IMG/VR virus record: IMGVR_UViG_3300025147_000003
Coordinates: 1 to 64,000 of that record
From: a virus
Reading direction: 5' to 3' (one strand)
DNA: 64,000 nt
The notes under the pieces are model-generated. The model saw nothing but the letters and a program-made list of their open reading frames with translations. It was not told where the DNA came from and did not search any database. The translations under genes and the position numbers were made by a program. How positions within the stretch are numbered: the first letter of the stretch is position 1; the number at the start of each line of letters is the position of its first letter. Shown here piece after piece: positions 51,165-58,613 of the stretch.

Positions 51165-51440
51165 ATGAAATACGACAAAGAGAAAATCTATGATGAACAA
51201 ATATCTCCATTGATGACTAAGATCATTGAGATTTGCCAAGCCAACGATATACAAATGCTGATGAGCTTTTATCTCAAAGAAAAAACTGCATCCGACGATG
51301 ATATGTACTGTACAAGTTGCCTTATTCCCAATAAGGGAAGTAAATACTTATTGGATGCCCAACGTGTCATAATGGAGAATTACACAGTACAAAAGCCTTT
51401 CTTCATGGCAATGACAGTCACTGGGGAGGGAAACAATTGA
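51165..51440 (+). CDS. Hypothetical protein, 91 residues
   Basis: Starts right after the preceding stop with GAGGGAGG. Mixed alpha/beta with CTSC. Often found near late regulators in phages; function unknown. Confidence 0.55.
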   Translation: MKYDKEKIYDEQISPLMTKIIEICQANDIQMLMSFYLKEKTASDDDMYCTSCLIPNKGSKYLLDAQRVIMENYTVQKPFFMAMTVTGEGNN

Positions 51441-51574
51441 ACTTAAAACTACGCCTAAAGTTTAGCGACATCGTAAAACTGATTTTCGGTGCTGACATAA
51501 TGATTTTGGACCCATACACAAACAATATTTACAGAGTACAAAAGGGCGAGGACACTTATATTTGTAAGAATTAA
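51437..51574 (+). CDS. Hypothetical protein, 45 residues
   Basis: TTG start overlapping the preceding stop, GGGAGGG upstream. Small beta-rich protein. Confidence 0.5.
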   Translation: MNLKLRLKFSDIVKLIFGADIMILDPYTNNIYRVQKGEDTYICKN

Positions 51575-51594
51575 AGGGGTGAATCACCACGGCA

Positions 51595-52122
51595 ATGATA
51601 AAGGAAAGTCAAAACATACTAGAAGAACGCTTGAAACTTTACAAAAAGCACAAAGCCGAAGTCATTACAACCTCTCAAAGAGTAGAAGTATGGGAAGAAG
51701 CTCTGAAAGCTGGGCAAATGTGGCTGTTCGAGAACTCTGTTAGCATAATACCAGGTATGCCTCACGCGACTACGACAACCTCTCCCACTGAACACATAGC
51801 GGTACAAAGGGAAGTTACTACTGAAATGGTGCAAGAATGGATTGACGAGGATAAATCCAAGGTGCGCTATAAATCGATAGAGATAGAACAGATTGACGTT
51901 GCATTGAAGGCATTGACTAGGGAGCAAGAAACGGTTATCAGAGCAAAGTATTTTGAGTCTGAGTCATGGAGAAACATAGAAATAACGTTTAATGAGCGCC
52001 ATTCAGTCGGCAGGGTTTACATTATGTCAGAGGGAATACGCAAGATAAATAAAGAGGCGTTAGGAATTCTGTGGCAAATACTCGGGCCATTATTTCAACG
52101 ATATTTATACTTTAGGAAGTAA
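51595..52122 (+). CDS. ArpU-like late transcription regulator
   Basis: A 175-residue protein with a sigma region 4-like end: IDVALKALTREQETVIRAKYF, then SWRNI and EGIRKINKEAL, as in ArpU/RinA/LtrC-type activators of late genes. An N-terminal coiled coil precedes it. It is the last gene before a strong terminator and likely acts on late promoters together with the phage sigma factor. Confidence 0.75.
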   Translation: MIKESQNILEERLKLYKKHKAEVITTSQRVEVWEEALKAGQMWLFENSVSIIPGMPHATTTTSPTEHIAVQREVTTEMVQEWIDEDKSKVRYKSIEIEQIDVALKALTREQETVIRAKYFESESWRNIEITFNERHSVGRVYIMSEGIRKINKEALGILWQILGPLFQRYLYFRK

Positions 52123-52211
52123 TATTGATTGATTACCAGTTTTTTACCTAATAAGCATATGGTTATAGTGAAATCAAGATGATATCATATAAGATGTAAG
52201 TATTTAACAAC

Positions 52212-52260
52212 AAAAGGACCTGCCCCCGTCTAATAAACGGTTCACTGCGGGTCCTTTTTC
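52212..52260 (+). terminator. Strong terminator, end of early operon
   Basis: AAAAGGACCTGC with GCGGGTCCTTTT around a loop containing ACGG, followed by TTTTTC. Confidence 0.8.
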
Positions 52261-52286
52261 TTATTTAATTTTAGGGGGAATTGTAT

Positions 52287-52445
52287 GTGTTGTGTAAAAA
52301 CTGTGTTCATGTAAAGACTTGTCCTAAAAAAGATAAGCCACAAAAAGAGTTATGCAGTGAATTTGATGTGTACGATGAAGATTCTAGCTTTAAGATATTT
52401 GAAAGAATGATGCAGGAAAACGCTAGCGTTTATATTCCACAATAA
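52287..52445 (+). CDS. Small Cys-containing protein, 52 residues
   Basis: CKNCVHVKTC near the start, then CSEF; GTG 52287 with AGGGGGAA eight bases upstream. The type of small zinc protein frequent in this genome. Confidence 0.5.
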   Translation: MLCKNCVHVKTCPKKDKPQKELCSEFDVYDEDSSFKIFERMMQENASVYIPQ

Positions 52446-52472
52446 GCTATTTTTCCTGGGGGTAAGATAAAC

Positions 52473-52502
52473 AAAAAGGCTTCCGAAATGGGAAGCCTTT
52501 TT
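52473..52502. terminator. Bidirectional terminator
   Basis: Ten-bp stem AAAGGCTTCC/GGAAGCCTTT between convergent genes, with T-runs on both strands. Confidence 0.85.
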
Positions 52503-52507
52503 AATAT

Positions 52508-53398
52508 CTACTCACTTATCTTATTCGGCATGAAGTCGGAAACCTTGTCATTATCACTGTGCCAATAGATTTGTGTGGTTGTGATTTGCGCGTGTCCGAC
52601 ATACTGTTGTACTGCTCTCATATCAGCATTATTGGCAATACAGTGAGAAACAAACGTATGCCGTAAAATATGGGGGTTGCAATGCTTTTTTATTCCTGCC
52701 TTTTTTCCGGCCTTTATAATCCAGGTACGCAAGCTCACGTCACTCACGCGATTCCCCTGCGGGTTCAGGAACAACGGACTGTGGTCTAATTGGTTTAATG
52801 GCCGGTCCATGTACTCCATAAGGACCTTTGTTACATCAGGTCGAAGATAGAGCATTTGGCGTTTATCACCTTTGCGTAAAATATTTAGATATATTTCGCC
52901 TCCTGGCATCTCGGTTACGTCACACCATGAGAGTCCAGCCACTTCACTGATTCTCATGCCTGTATAAACGAGTATAAGACCTAGAATGTGCTGGCGTGGT
53001 CCAGCTTTCTCAAGTTCTGCAAGCAAGAAGTCAATTTCTTTGACTGTTAGAAACTTTTGACCTGCTGTGCTAACTGCTCCGTGTTGCTTAATTAATGCGA
53101 ATGGGTTTTTTGTAATCAGTCCACATTCGAGTGCAAACTTGAAAAACATCTTGAGTGTTGCAATTTGACGCTGAACCGTGGCTGGCGAACAGGTAGCTTT
53201 TAGATGCTCGTTGAAATCCATTGCTTGAAACGGTGTAATTGTTCTGTAGTCCTGATTACATGACCAAGCGACAAACCCACGAATTGCACTGCCATATGTC
53301 CTGGCGGTTCCTTCTGATTGTTGGCCTAAGAAGTATTCAACGACTTTACTCGTTGGCATGATCGAAAGTTCAATAGGCATTAATTCATTTTCTGTCAT
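52508..53398 (-). CDS. Second tyrosine recombinase (XerC/D-like)
   Basis: A 296-residue recombinase of the compact Xer type: N-terminal SAM-like domain (TARTYGSAIRGFVAW), Arg in GMRISE, Lys in RKGDK, HILRH, GHA, and Tyr in QIYWHS. It lacks an arm-binding domain. It stands last in a block transcribed leftward. It could resolve multimers of a plasmid-like form, invert or move DNA, or be a remnant of another element. No tRNA-like core is nearby. Confidence 0.85.
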   Translation of the reverse strand: MTENELMPIELSIMPTSKVVEYFLGQQSEGTARTYGSAIRGFVAWSCNQDYRTITPFQAMDFNEHLKATCSPATVQRQIATLKMFFKFALECGLITKNPFALIKQHGAVSTAGQKFLTVKEIDFLLAELEKAGPRQHILGLILVYTGMRISEVAGLSWCDVTEMPGGEIYLNILRKGDKRQMLYLRPDVTKVLMEYMDRPLNQLDHSPLFLNPQGNRVSDVSLRTWIIKAGKKAGIKKHCNPHILRHTFVSHCIANNADMRAVQQYVGHAQITTTQIYWHSDNDKVSDFMPNKISE

Positions 53399-53534
53399 TC
53401 CACTGATTCCTCCTTAATGATATTCCCTCACTTGTACGTCTAATCTTTTTTTGTTTAGGCGCAGAAGTGGGGAAATACTTTATTGATTCCCCCGCTAATA
53501 TTTTTGCGCGTCGGTCTGATTCCACCGCTCGGTT
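53399..53534 (-). other. Gap upstream of second recombinase
   Basis: 136 bases between the recombinase and the next gene. A GGAGGAATC site precedes the recombinase start. Short inverted segments are present but no clear recombination core or promoter could be identified by eye. Confidence 0.4.
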
Positions 53535-54458
53535 CTACATGGCGTTAACTATTTCCTGCGCTGCGGTGTTTGCGTGATCGCTCCGGTATGATTGCCATGC
53601 GCTTATTGATGGTGTCCATCTGAATCCATTTTTCTTTAATGCGGTCCTGGTTTCTGCGGAAGGTTTGCCGTTGAAGAATATTTGTAAGCGACACGCCGCT
53701 ACATTGTCAACGATCCTGATTCCGTTGCTTTCATCTGATTCCGTTTCAATGATGATTTCTTTCGTTTCCTGCGCTGCAAGCCGTTCAAGGTGCGCAATAC
53801 GTTGCTTGGTGTTTCGGATTGTGGCGTTGTTGTTTGTTAGCTCGTAGGACGCGAAACCACATGCGCAACAATGACTGGGAAGTAATAGGCTGGCTGCTTT
53901 CGCTTCGCTTATTCCCATTTCTACAAGTAGCTCAATTTTTACATCATCCGTAAACTTTTTGTTCTTCACTATTTTGTTAGCTGATTTCATTAGGTTCTGC
54001 ATTTCTTCCAGCTTGGCTAGTTTCTCCTTCAGTTTGTCGATGGCGTTAACATCATTTGATTTTATGATTCTGTCACCATTTATTATACTGTAGATTCCAT
54101 TCTCAATATAATTTTTCAATTCGTCATACTCGGCCCACAGTTTAGATTCCCTGCTCATATATTTTTCGTGGGCTCTCATGTTGTAGTTACTAGGTCCTGC
54201 AAGCATTACGCTGACATGGCCGGCGCCGTTTTTGTTCTGTCTGTTTATCCAGCTAGCATAATTAGCTGAGTAACGTGCTAACAGGGTGTCTAGTCGTTGC
54301 TTGCCTTCGTCAGATACTCTTTCCTTCGCCTCCTCAATCTTTTCGGTAGCATCAGATATTAGTTGATTGTACTCTGCGGTTGCACTGCCTGGTGTGTAGT
54401 CTGAAAAGCTCATATTTTCTTTACTGCGTCTGGCTAGTTGCTCGTTGATAATGTTCAT
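53535..54458 (-). CDS. Hypothetical protein with GFRW-type C-terminal domain
   Basis: A 307-residue protein: helical N-terminal part (SATAEYNQLISDATEKIEE), a central coiled coil, a CCACG pair, and a C-terminal domain from about 255 (ACRLQIFFNGKP, NGFRWTPSISAWQSY). The last motif is found in mobile element and phage proteins and is shared with the J-domain protein nearby. Function unknown. GAAAGAAGG precedes the ATG. Confidence 0.65.
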   Translation of the reverse strand: MNIINEQLARRSKENMSFSDYTPGSATAEYNQLISDATEKIEEAKERVSDEGKQRLDTLLARYSANYASWINRQNKNGAGHVSVMLAGPSNYNMRAHEKYMSRESKLWAEYDELKNYIENGIYSIINGDRIIKSNDVNAIDKLKEKLAKLEEMQNLMKSANKIVKNKKFTDDVKIELLVEMGISEAKAASLLLPSHCCACGFASYELTNNNATIRNTKQRIAHLERLAAQETKEIIIETESDESNGIRIVDNVAACRLQIFFNGKPSAETRTALKKNGFRWTPSISAWQSYRSDHANTAAQEIVNAM

Positions 54459-54561
54459 GTGTTGGCCTTCTTTCGTTTATTCTTCCGCTTTGTTACCCTG
54501 TTATGATGCAGGATCCCAAAGCAGGGGAATAAGCTGCTTTTAGTCATTCCCTTGCTTGGTC
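54459..54561 (-). promoter_or_regulatory. Structured leader with alternative stems
   Basis: On the minus strand AAAGCAG pairs with CTGCTTT (54518-54540). The same CCCTGC bases can instead pair with a downstream CAGGG (54496-54526). The two stems exclude each other, as in switch-like leaders. The AGCTTATTC segment recurs in the leader at 56173. Confidence 0.4.
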
Positions 54562-55029
54562 CTATGCTACTAGGCTTAAAGTTAAGTCAATTACCTTTTC
54601 GCGTATTTCTGTATTATGGGTTATTTCTTTTTTCAGGTTTTCGATGCCTGCGGCTACTGCTGAATACTTAGGATGTGATCGAAGTATTAACCAACCCCAT
54701 TCGATTAATTCTCTTTCGGCCTTCTTTAGTGCCGGCCTTGATTTATAAGTAGGGCTAGTATTATAGTCTGGCGTTTCGATTCCTATGGCTTGGTATTGTT
54801 CGCGGGCTAGTTTGCAATACTCTATAAAATCTTTGTCTGACATTGTGAAGTCGTAACCAGGTTTTAAAATTCGTTCTGTTTTCTCGTCGATGCCTTCAAC
54901 AGGTACACTCCAGAAGTCGTTTTGCTCTAATACCTTTTCTTTACATTGCTTTTCGAGGTTTACAATAGTTTCGTGCATGGCCTTCGCTTTCATGTATTTC
55001 ATTTGAGCAGGTGAAAATTTTCTTGTCAT
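54562..55029 (-). CDS. Hypothetical helical protein, 155 residues
   Basis: Starts at the ATG at 55029 (MTRKFSPAQM) after GGAAAGAAGG; longer frames would cover the leader hairpin. Basic N-terminus, long helices, GWLILRSHPKY. Not recognised. Confidence 0.6.
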   Translation of the reverse strand: MTRKFSPAQMKYMKAKAMHETIVNLEKQCKEKVLEQNDFWSVPVEGIDEKTERILKPGYDFTMSDKDFIEYCKLAREQYQAIGIETPDYNTSPTYKSRPALKKAERELIEWGWLILRSHPKYSAVAAGIENLKKEITHNTEIREKVIDLTLSLVA

Positions 55030-55091
55030 GTTGTTACCTTCTTTCCTTCGCCGGATTGCGCCGGCTCGCTTTGTGATTCCATTGCTTGGTG
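55030..55091 (-). promoter_or_regulatory. Leader hairpin type A, copy 1
   Basis: On the minus strand: ATCACAAAGCGA, then GCCGG/CCGGC hairpin (55050-55065), then the ribosome binding site. The near-identical copy at 57520-57563 has GCTGG/CCAGC, a compensatory change. Confidence 0.5.
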
Positions 55092-55589
55092 CTAGCTGTT
55101 CCAGGTGATTGTTTCCCCTGCTTTGTGTTCCGTTTGTCCTCTGTGACAAGTTCCGGCATACTGCCAACCGTCAGACGTTCGCTTAAGTGTTTCATAAGTT
55201 GCGTGGCCTTCTACATGGTCACTAGGTTCACCAATTTGTACGATTCCGCCGGACATACACGCGGGCGGTAATACGTTTATAAAATACTCTGCTATTTCTT
55301 CGTCAACTAGGTCCCCAATTTGTAAAAACTTTGAAAGGTCCTGCCGGCTTTCGCTCCATTGCTCATAGGTTTTCACGGCTGGGTTAATGGGTTTGATTTC
55401 CTTTACCGGTTCCGCCGCTTCTCTTAGGAGCTCGGTCCAATCGGAGCGGCTGTTAAAATGTTCCGCTGCTATATGTGCCTGGCAGATTCTTACGGCCCAT
55501 TCTGCATCCCCTGACATTGCTCCGGTTGCAAGTTTAACGCGGAATGTTTCCAGGGTTTTCAGTACGTTTAGGTTTTCGGCTTTGTTCAT
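55092..55589 (-). CDS. Hypothetical protein, 165 residues
   Basis: An alpha-helical N-terminal half (VKLATGAMSGDAEWAVRICQ) and a beta-rich end with CHRGQTEH. GAAAGAAGG site. Not recognised. Confidence 0.6.
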   Translation of the reverse strand: MNKAENLNVLKTLETFRVKLATGAMSGDAEWAVRICQAHIAAEHFNSRSDWTELLREAAEPVKEIKPINPAVKTYEQWSESRQDLSKFLQIGDLVDEEIAEYFINVLPPACMSGGIVQIGEPSDHVEGHATYETLKRTSDGWQYAGTCHRGQTEHKAGETITWNS

Positions 55590-55685
55590 AATAATTTTCC
55601 TTCTTTCCTTCGGCTTTCTCTTCCGTCAATGCGCCCGCCTGGGTTTGTGTGGTTGGCGTATTGACGGGGGAAAAATCCCCACTGT
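55590..55685 (-). promoter_or_regulatory. Structured leader type B, copy 1
   Basis: Minus strand: a GGGG/CCCC hairpin (55667-55680) touches an eight-bp stem CCGTCAAT/ATTGACGG (55623-55667) with GC-rich inner pairs, then GAAAGAAGG and the ATG. The outer stem is identical in the leader at 56105-56189. Confidence 0.55.
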
Positions 55686-55841
55686 TTAAATTGGCTGATT
55701 GTTGCACCATGACTTGTAATCCCTTGTCGCTTGTTCTTCTTCGTACTGATCTAATAGTGAGTGCTTTCTCTTGTTCTCCTTCGGTGTTAGCTTCTCCTTA
55801 GCTAGGAGGGCGTTTAGTTCCTTGTAATTGTAGTCGTTCAT
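55686..55841 (-). CDS. Small charged protein, 51 residues
   Basis: Starts at ATG 55841 inside ATGA with the preceding stop, so it is translationally coupled. Lys/Glu-rich helix, ending with WCNNQP. Function unknown. Confidence 0.55.
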   Translation of the reverse strand: MNDYNYKELNALLAKEKLTPKENKRKHSLLDQYEEEQATRDYKSWCNNQPI

Positions 55842-56104
55842 ACTCTCGCCGCCTTTCCTTGTGCTTCGTCCAGCAATCCGAAACATAAAGCGGTAAAGCG
55901 TCCGTCAATGGTTGGATCTTTTTCAAGTTCGCGTCTTAGCCAATTAGTAAAGTATTGAACATTTCCGAACATGCTAGACTTGCAATCGGTACCAGGTTTA
56001 GCGATACAAAAGACGGTGTTAAAAAATGTAGGGTCCAAGAAATAGTTCCAGTTACCTTCGCGCGGGATGTATAAAGGTTTTAGGTTCTTCGTGTCTTTGT
56101 TCAT
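55838..56104 (-). CDS. Hypothetical protein, 88 residues
   Basis: Contains NYFLDPTFFNTVF and YFTNWLRRELE; probably globular. GAAAGAAGG before the ATG and a structured leader upstream. Not recognised. Confidence 0.55.
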   Translation of the reverse strand: MNKDTKNLKPLYIPREGNWNYFLDPTFFNTVFCIAKPGTDCKSSMFGNVQYFTNWLRRELEKDPTIDGRFTALCFGLLDEAQGKAARV

Positions 56105-56189
56105 TTCAAGTGCCTTCTTTCTTTGTGGTTTGTTCCTCCGTCAATACATCTAAATTTATTAGGTGCATTGACGGGAGAATAAGCTCCCT
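56105..56189 (-). promoter_or_regulatory. Structured leader type B, copy 2
   Basis: Minus strand: hairpin GGGAG/CTCCC with loop CTTATT (56173-56188), then stem CCGTCAAT/ATTGACGG (56138-56174) with an inner stem. It abuts the upstream stop codon and is followed by a GAAAGAAGG site. Confidence 0.55.
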
Positions 56190-56657
56190 TTATGCTATGG
56201 CCTTCTTTTCGGTTCTTACAGTTCCCTTGATAACTTCGGACCCGTGCAGGGATCGGATGTTATCCATTGACATTGTTTTGCGGTTGTTGCTCGTTTCGGT
56301 TTCGCTATGCCAGAACCACATTTTCTTCTTTGCTCCCCATCTAAAACCGGCTTCACGAATTACGGCTTTGTATGGGTAGGTGTTACCGCTTAACCATATC
56401 CAACTACCACAAATTTCAATGTTTAAACCTTCTAAGTCTATTACCTTTTCCATTGCCTCACGGAATCCATCGTTGACACTGTGATTTTTACTTTGGCCGC
56501 CGTGCTTCTCGATGTATGCAAACATGATCTCGTATTCGTTGTTAATGTCCTTCATGTCTTGTTCATTGCCGCCAACATCAGGATGATTCTTTTTTACAAG
56601 TGCGCGGAATGCTTTTTTTAATTCCTCAATCGTGTTAATGCCGTTGAACCATTTCAT
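56190..56657 (-). CDS. J-domain protein
   Basis: A 155-residue protein. Residues 1-55 are a DnaJ domain with the HPD motif (KKNHPDVGG) that stimulates Hsp70. The C-terminal 70 residues have LNIEICGSWIWLSG and AGFRWGAKKKMWFW, the GFRW motif shared with the protein at 53535-54458. It may recruit host DnaK for assembly or replication. Confidence 0.8.
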   Translation of the reverse strand: MKWFNGINTIEELKKAFRALVKKNHPDVGGNEQDMKDINNEYEIMFAYIEKHGGQSKNHSVNDGFREAMEKVIDLEGLNIEICGSWIWLSGNTYPYKAVIREAGFRWGAKKKMWFWHSETETSNNRKTMSMDNIRSLHGSEVIKGTVRTEKKAIA

Positions 56658-56675
56658 AATGTAGCGCCGCCTTTC

Positions 56676-56996
56676 TTAATCGTTTTCGACTTCCTCAATA
56701 GTTATTGAAGTATGACCCCATGACCGCCGGCCTTCTGCGATCTCGTTTGCTTCTCTCCTTGTGGTTGTTACTGAAAGTTCTAAGCAGTTACAAGTGTTAA
56801 CGCCGCGGATCTCAAATACCTTTGCTGGGCGTTCTTTAATTGGGTGTGTTTCCAAGTATGTTTCCTCGGTGCATTTTTCGCCGGCGTGTAGTTTACCGTA
56901 GCAATCGCAATCCATTGAATCAGGATGACCGCATTTGATGTAGTGACCGTTTACTACCCAAGCTTGGTTGGTGTAGTCGTAGAATTCATTTGACAT
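56676..56996 (-). CDS. Zinc-binding protein behind hammerhead leader
   Basis: A 106-residue protein starting at ATG 56996 (AAAGGAG eight bases upstream), not at the longer frame that would read through the ribozyme. It has CGHPDSMDCDCYG and CTEE, plus an RRSWGHTSI end. Function unknown. Confidence 0.65.
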   Translation of the reverse strand: MSNEFYDYTNQAWVVNGHYIKCGHPDSMDCDCYGKLHAGEKCTEETYLETHPIKERPAKVFEIRGVNTCNCLELSVTTTRREANEIAEGRRSWGHTSITIEEVEND

Positions 56997-57024
56997 GGTG
57001 TTGGCTCCTTTCGTTTGTGGTTTA

Positions 57025-57077
57025 TCCCACGACACGGCTTTGACCGTGTTTCGCTGTTTCCAGCTCATCAGGTGGGA
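57025..57077 (-). ncRNA. Type I hammerhead ribozyme
   Basis: Complete on the minus strand: stem I TCCCAC/GTGGGA, core CTGATGA, stem II GCTG-GAAA-CAGC, core GAAA, stem III CACGG/CCGTG with loop TCAAAG, then TC at the cleavage site (after base 57031). All invariant core bases are present. It lies 28 bases upstream of the next start codon and just after the preceding stop, so cleavage would leave a short 5' leader on the downstream message. Confidence 0.92.
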
Positions 57078-57084
57078 AGGGATG

Positions 57085-57252
57085 TTATTCAGCTAGGCAG
57101 TAGAATGTATTGTCTTTTTCGTAGATGCTGTATTCGCTCGACTCATCTTCGCCTTCTGCGGTCCCGCAATAATGCGCCTTGACTGGAATTGACTTGATAG
57201 TTTCTTTTAATTGGCAATGGCCCCAACCAGGAATATAGATTAAGTTTTTCAT
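57085..57252 (-). CDS. Small hypothetical protein, 55 residues
   Basis: Contains IPGWGHCQL and HYCGTAEGE. GAAAGAAGG before the ATG; structured leader upstream. Family unknown. Confidence 0.55.
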   Translation of the reverse strand: MKNLIYIPGWGHCQLKETIKSIPVKAHYCGTAEGEDESSEYSIYEKDNTFYCLAE

Positions 57253-57354
57253 GTGTTTTGCCTTCTTTCATTTAGTTTCTGCGTTCGTCCACGCTCCCTA
57301 GTTTTAGGAAGTATGGACGAGAGCACAAGCTCTCAGAATGATAACGGGATTCTA
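57253..57354 (-). promoter_or_regulatory. Structured leader type B, copy 3
   Basis: Minus strand: GAGAGC/GCTCTC hairpin (57319-57334), then CGTCCA/TGGACG stem (57286-57319) with a seven-bp inner stem. Compared with the other copies, the A-T pair in CGTCAA is replaced by C-G in CGTCCA, keeping the pairing. Confidence 0.55.
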
Positions 57355-57519
57355 TTATTCTTCGTCTAGTTGTTCTGAGGTTATTTTTAAATCAGATATC
57401 CACATTTCTCCCTCATATCCTTCGGGAAATAATACGTCTAATTCATCTTGGCCATCCTCCACATAAACACTGGTAAAATGTAGCTCACTCTTATAAACAC
57501 CTGTTATCCATTTACCCAT
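57355..57519 (-). CDS. Small acidic protein, 54 residues
   Basis: Beta-rich acidic protein, ATG at 57519 after AAGGAGG. Not recognised. Confidence 0.55.
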   Translation of the reverse strand: MGKWITGVYKSELHFTSVYVEDGQDELDVLFPEGYEGEMWISDLKITSEQLDEE

Positions 57520-57563
57520 TTTATTTCCTCCTTACGCTGGATGCGCCAGCTCGCTTGTGATAG
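57520..57563 (-). promoter_or_regulatory. Leader hairpin type A, copy 2
   Basis: Minus strand: ATCACAAGCGA, then GCTGG/CCAGC hairpin (57536-57550), then AAGGAGG. Close match to 55030-55091. Confidence 0.5.
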
Positions 57564-57842
57564 TTAGTTTATTTTTGCTAATTGCTGAGTGAGCATCGTG
57601 TTGAATATTCCGAGCTGTTCAGTTATCAGGATAATCTTTTTGGCTAGTTCTGTTTTGGTGAGTTTATTCATTCTCCAACTTCCTGATCCTCCGAGACAAT
57701 AGAGGCTGTGATCGTTTCTCCCAATGTATTCGTAATACTTATTGTCTTTAGTGTAGGTGTCTGTGTCCCTGATATCGTTCATTGTGTTGTTGGATAATGC
57801 CCAGAGCTCGTTGTATTCTTGCTTCATTTCGCTCTTTGTCAT
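57564..57842 (-). CDS. Hypothetical helical protein, 92 residues
   Basis: First gene of the minus-strand block after its promoter; ATG 57842 with GAGGGGG. Helical ends and a central YCLGGSGSWR. Unknown function. Confidence 0.55.
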   Translation of the reverse strand: MTKSEMKQEYNELWALSNNTMNDIRDTDTYTKDNKYYEYIGRNDHSLYCLGGSGSWRMNKLTKTELAKKIILITEQLGIFNTMLTQQLAKIN

Positions 57843-57880
57843 TTTGTTTTCCCCCTCAAATGTTTTACTTCTTGTCACTT

Positions 57881-57916
57881 ATACTACTACCATGATGTCT
57901 TGATGTCAAGACATAT
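57881..57916 (-). promoter_or_regulatory. Promoter and operator of minus-strand block
   Basis: Minus strand: TTGACA, 17 bases, TAGTAT. The 15-base word ATATGTCTTGACATC covers the -35 box and also covers the region of the promoter in front of the RHH gene at 58167-58181. Confidence 0.75.
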
Positions 57917-57956
57917 TATAGTAATTCATTGTACTATTTTCACACACAATTTAGGG

Positions 57957-57984
57957 CATAGAAAAACCCCAGCTATTCCGGCTG
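57957..57984 (-). terminator. Terminator of RHH gene
   Basis: Minus strand: CCTCAGC/GCTGGGG stem followed by TTTTTC. Confidence 0.6.
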
Positions 57985-58131
57985 AGGTAAGTTGTAATGC
58001 TTATATAGTAGCTTGGTGATTAGCTCGTTGGCTGATGGCTCCTTTTTGTCCATTAGATCAATTTTGATTAGTCGCCAGATGTCCTCTGTTATTCGCAACG
58101 TCATGCGCTCGCGGGTGTCTATTTCTGCCAT
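57973..58131 (-). CDS. Ribbon-helix-helix regulator of minus-strand block
   Basis: A 52-residue RHH protein (RERMTLRITEDIWRLIK, then SANELITKLL). It has its own promoter with the same 15-base operator as the following operon, so it probably represses both. AAGGAG before ATG. Confidence 0.75.
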   Translation of the reverse strand: MAEIDTRERMTLRITEDIWRLIKIDLMDKKEPSANELITKLLYKHYNLPQPE

Positions 58132-58156
58132 TATTAGTTCAACTCCTTTATGTGTA

Positions 58157-58186
58157 ATGGTATCACGATGTCAAGACATATGTCAA
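58157..58186 (-). promoter_or_regulatory. Promoter and operator of RHH gene
   Basis: Minus strand: TTGACA, 18 bases, TACCAT, with ATATGTCTTGACATC inside. Confidence 0.65.
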
Positions 58187-58265
58187 TAAAATCTGTTTGC
58201 ACGGCACTCTCTTATTAATAGAGATAACTTCGCCGGCAGAGATGATAGAGAAGGAGGTGCGTGTA

Positions 58266-58337
58266 ATGATATCTAAATGGATCAAGAAGGCAAGACGAGA
58301 ACGGAAGGTGACAAACGGGGAGGGACCGCAAACATGA
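58266..58337 (+). CDS. Basic micropeptide, 23 residues
   Basis: MISKWIKKARRERK-type basic peptide with a near-perfect GAAGGAGGTG site seven bases from ATG, divergent from the RHH gene. Too short to place, but the site is striking. Confidence 0.4.
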   Translation: MISKWIKKARRERKVTNGEGPQT

Positions 58338-58613
58338 GGAGCGCACAGCAGAATGATAAACTGCTTCATGGGGAGTAGATGCGCTATACATATTACTTAT
58401 ATTCGACGTGTAGACTCTGTGGAGCTGTATGAGCTTAGTAATAGCTCATTTAGTATAAATGTATTAGATGCGCTATTTGTGAGCTTATAGAAGGTAGCTA
58501 AGTTTCTGCCATAAGCAAGCAGATTATATATGGACCTGGTTTCCTCCTATGGGCCAGGTTCCTTTTTTGTGTTCGCTAGTAGGAGAAAATAATAGTAGGA
58601 GAGTGATTTAAGA
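58338..58613. other. Non-coding stretch with repeats
   Basis: 276 bases without a gene. TAGATGCGCTAT occurs twice (58376-58387 and 58465-58476). An ATGAGCT/AGCTCAT hairpin (58429-58449) lies between. A terminator ACCTGG/CCAGGT with CCTTTTTT (58534-58568) ends it. Confidence 0.55.

Noticed and set aside
52508-57900. Integron-like array: recombinase plus cassettes separated by imperfect inverted repeats
   Set aside because: The gaps lack the paired core sites of attC, differ in type and length, and lead into ribosome binding sites. The recombinase is Xer-sized, without the extra helix of integron integrases.
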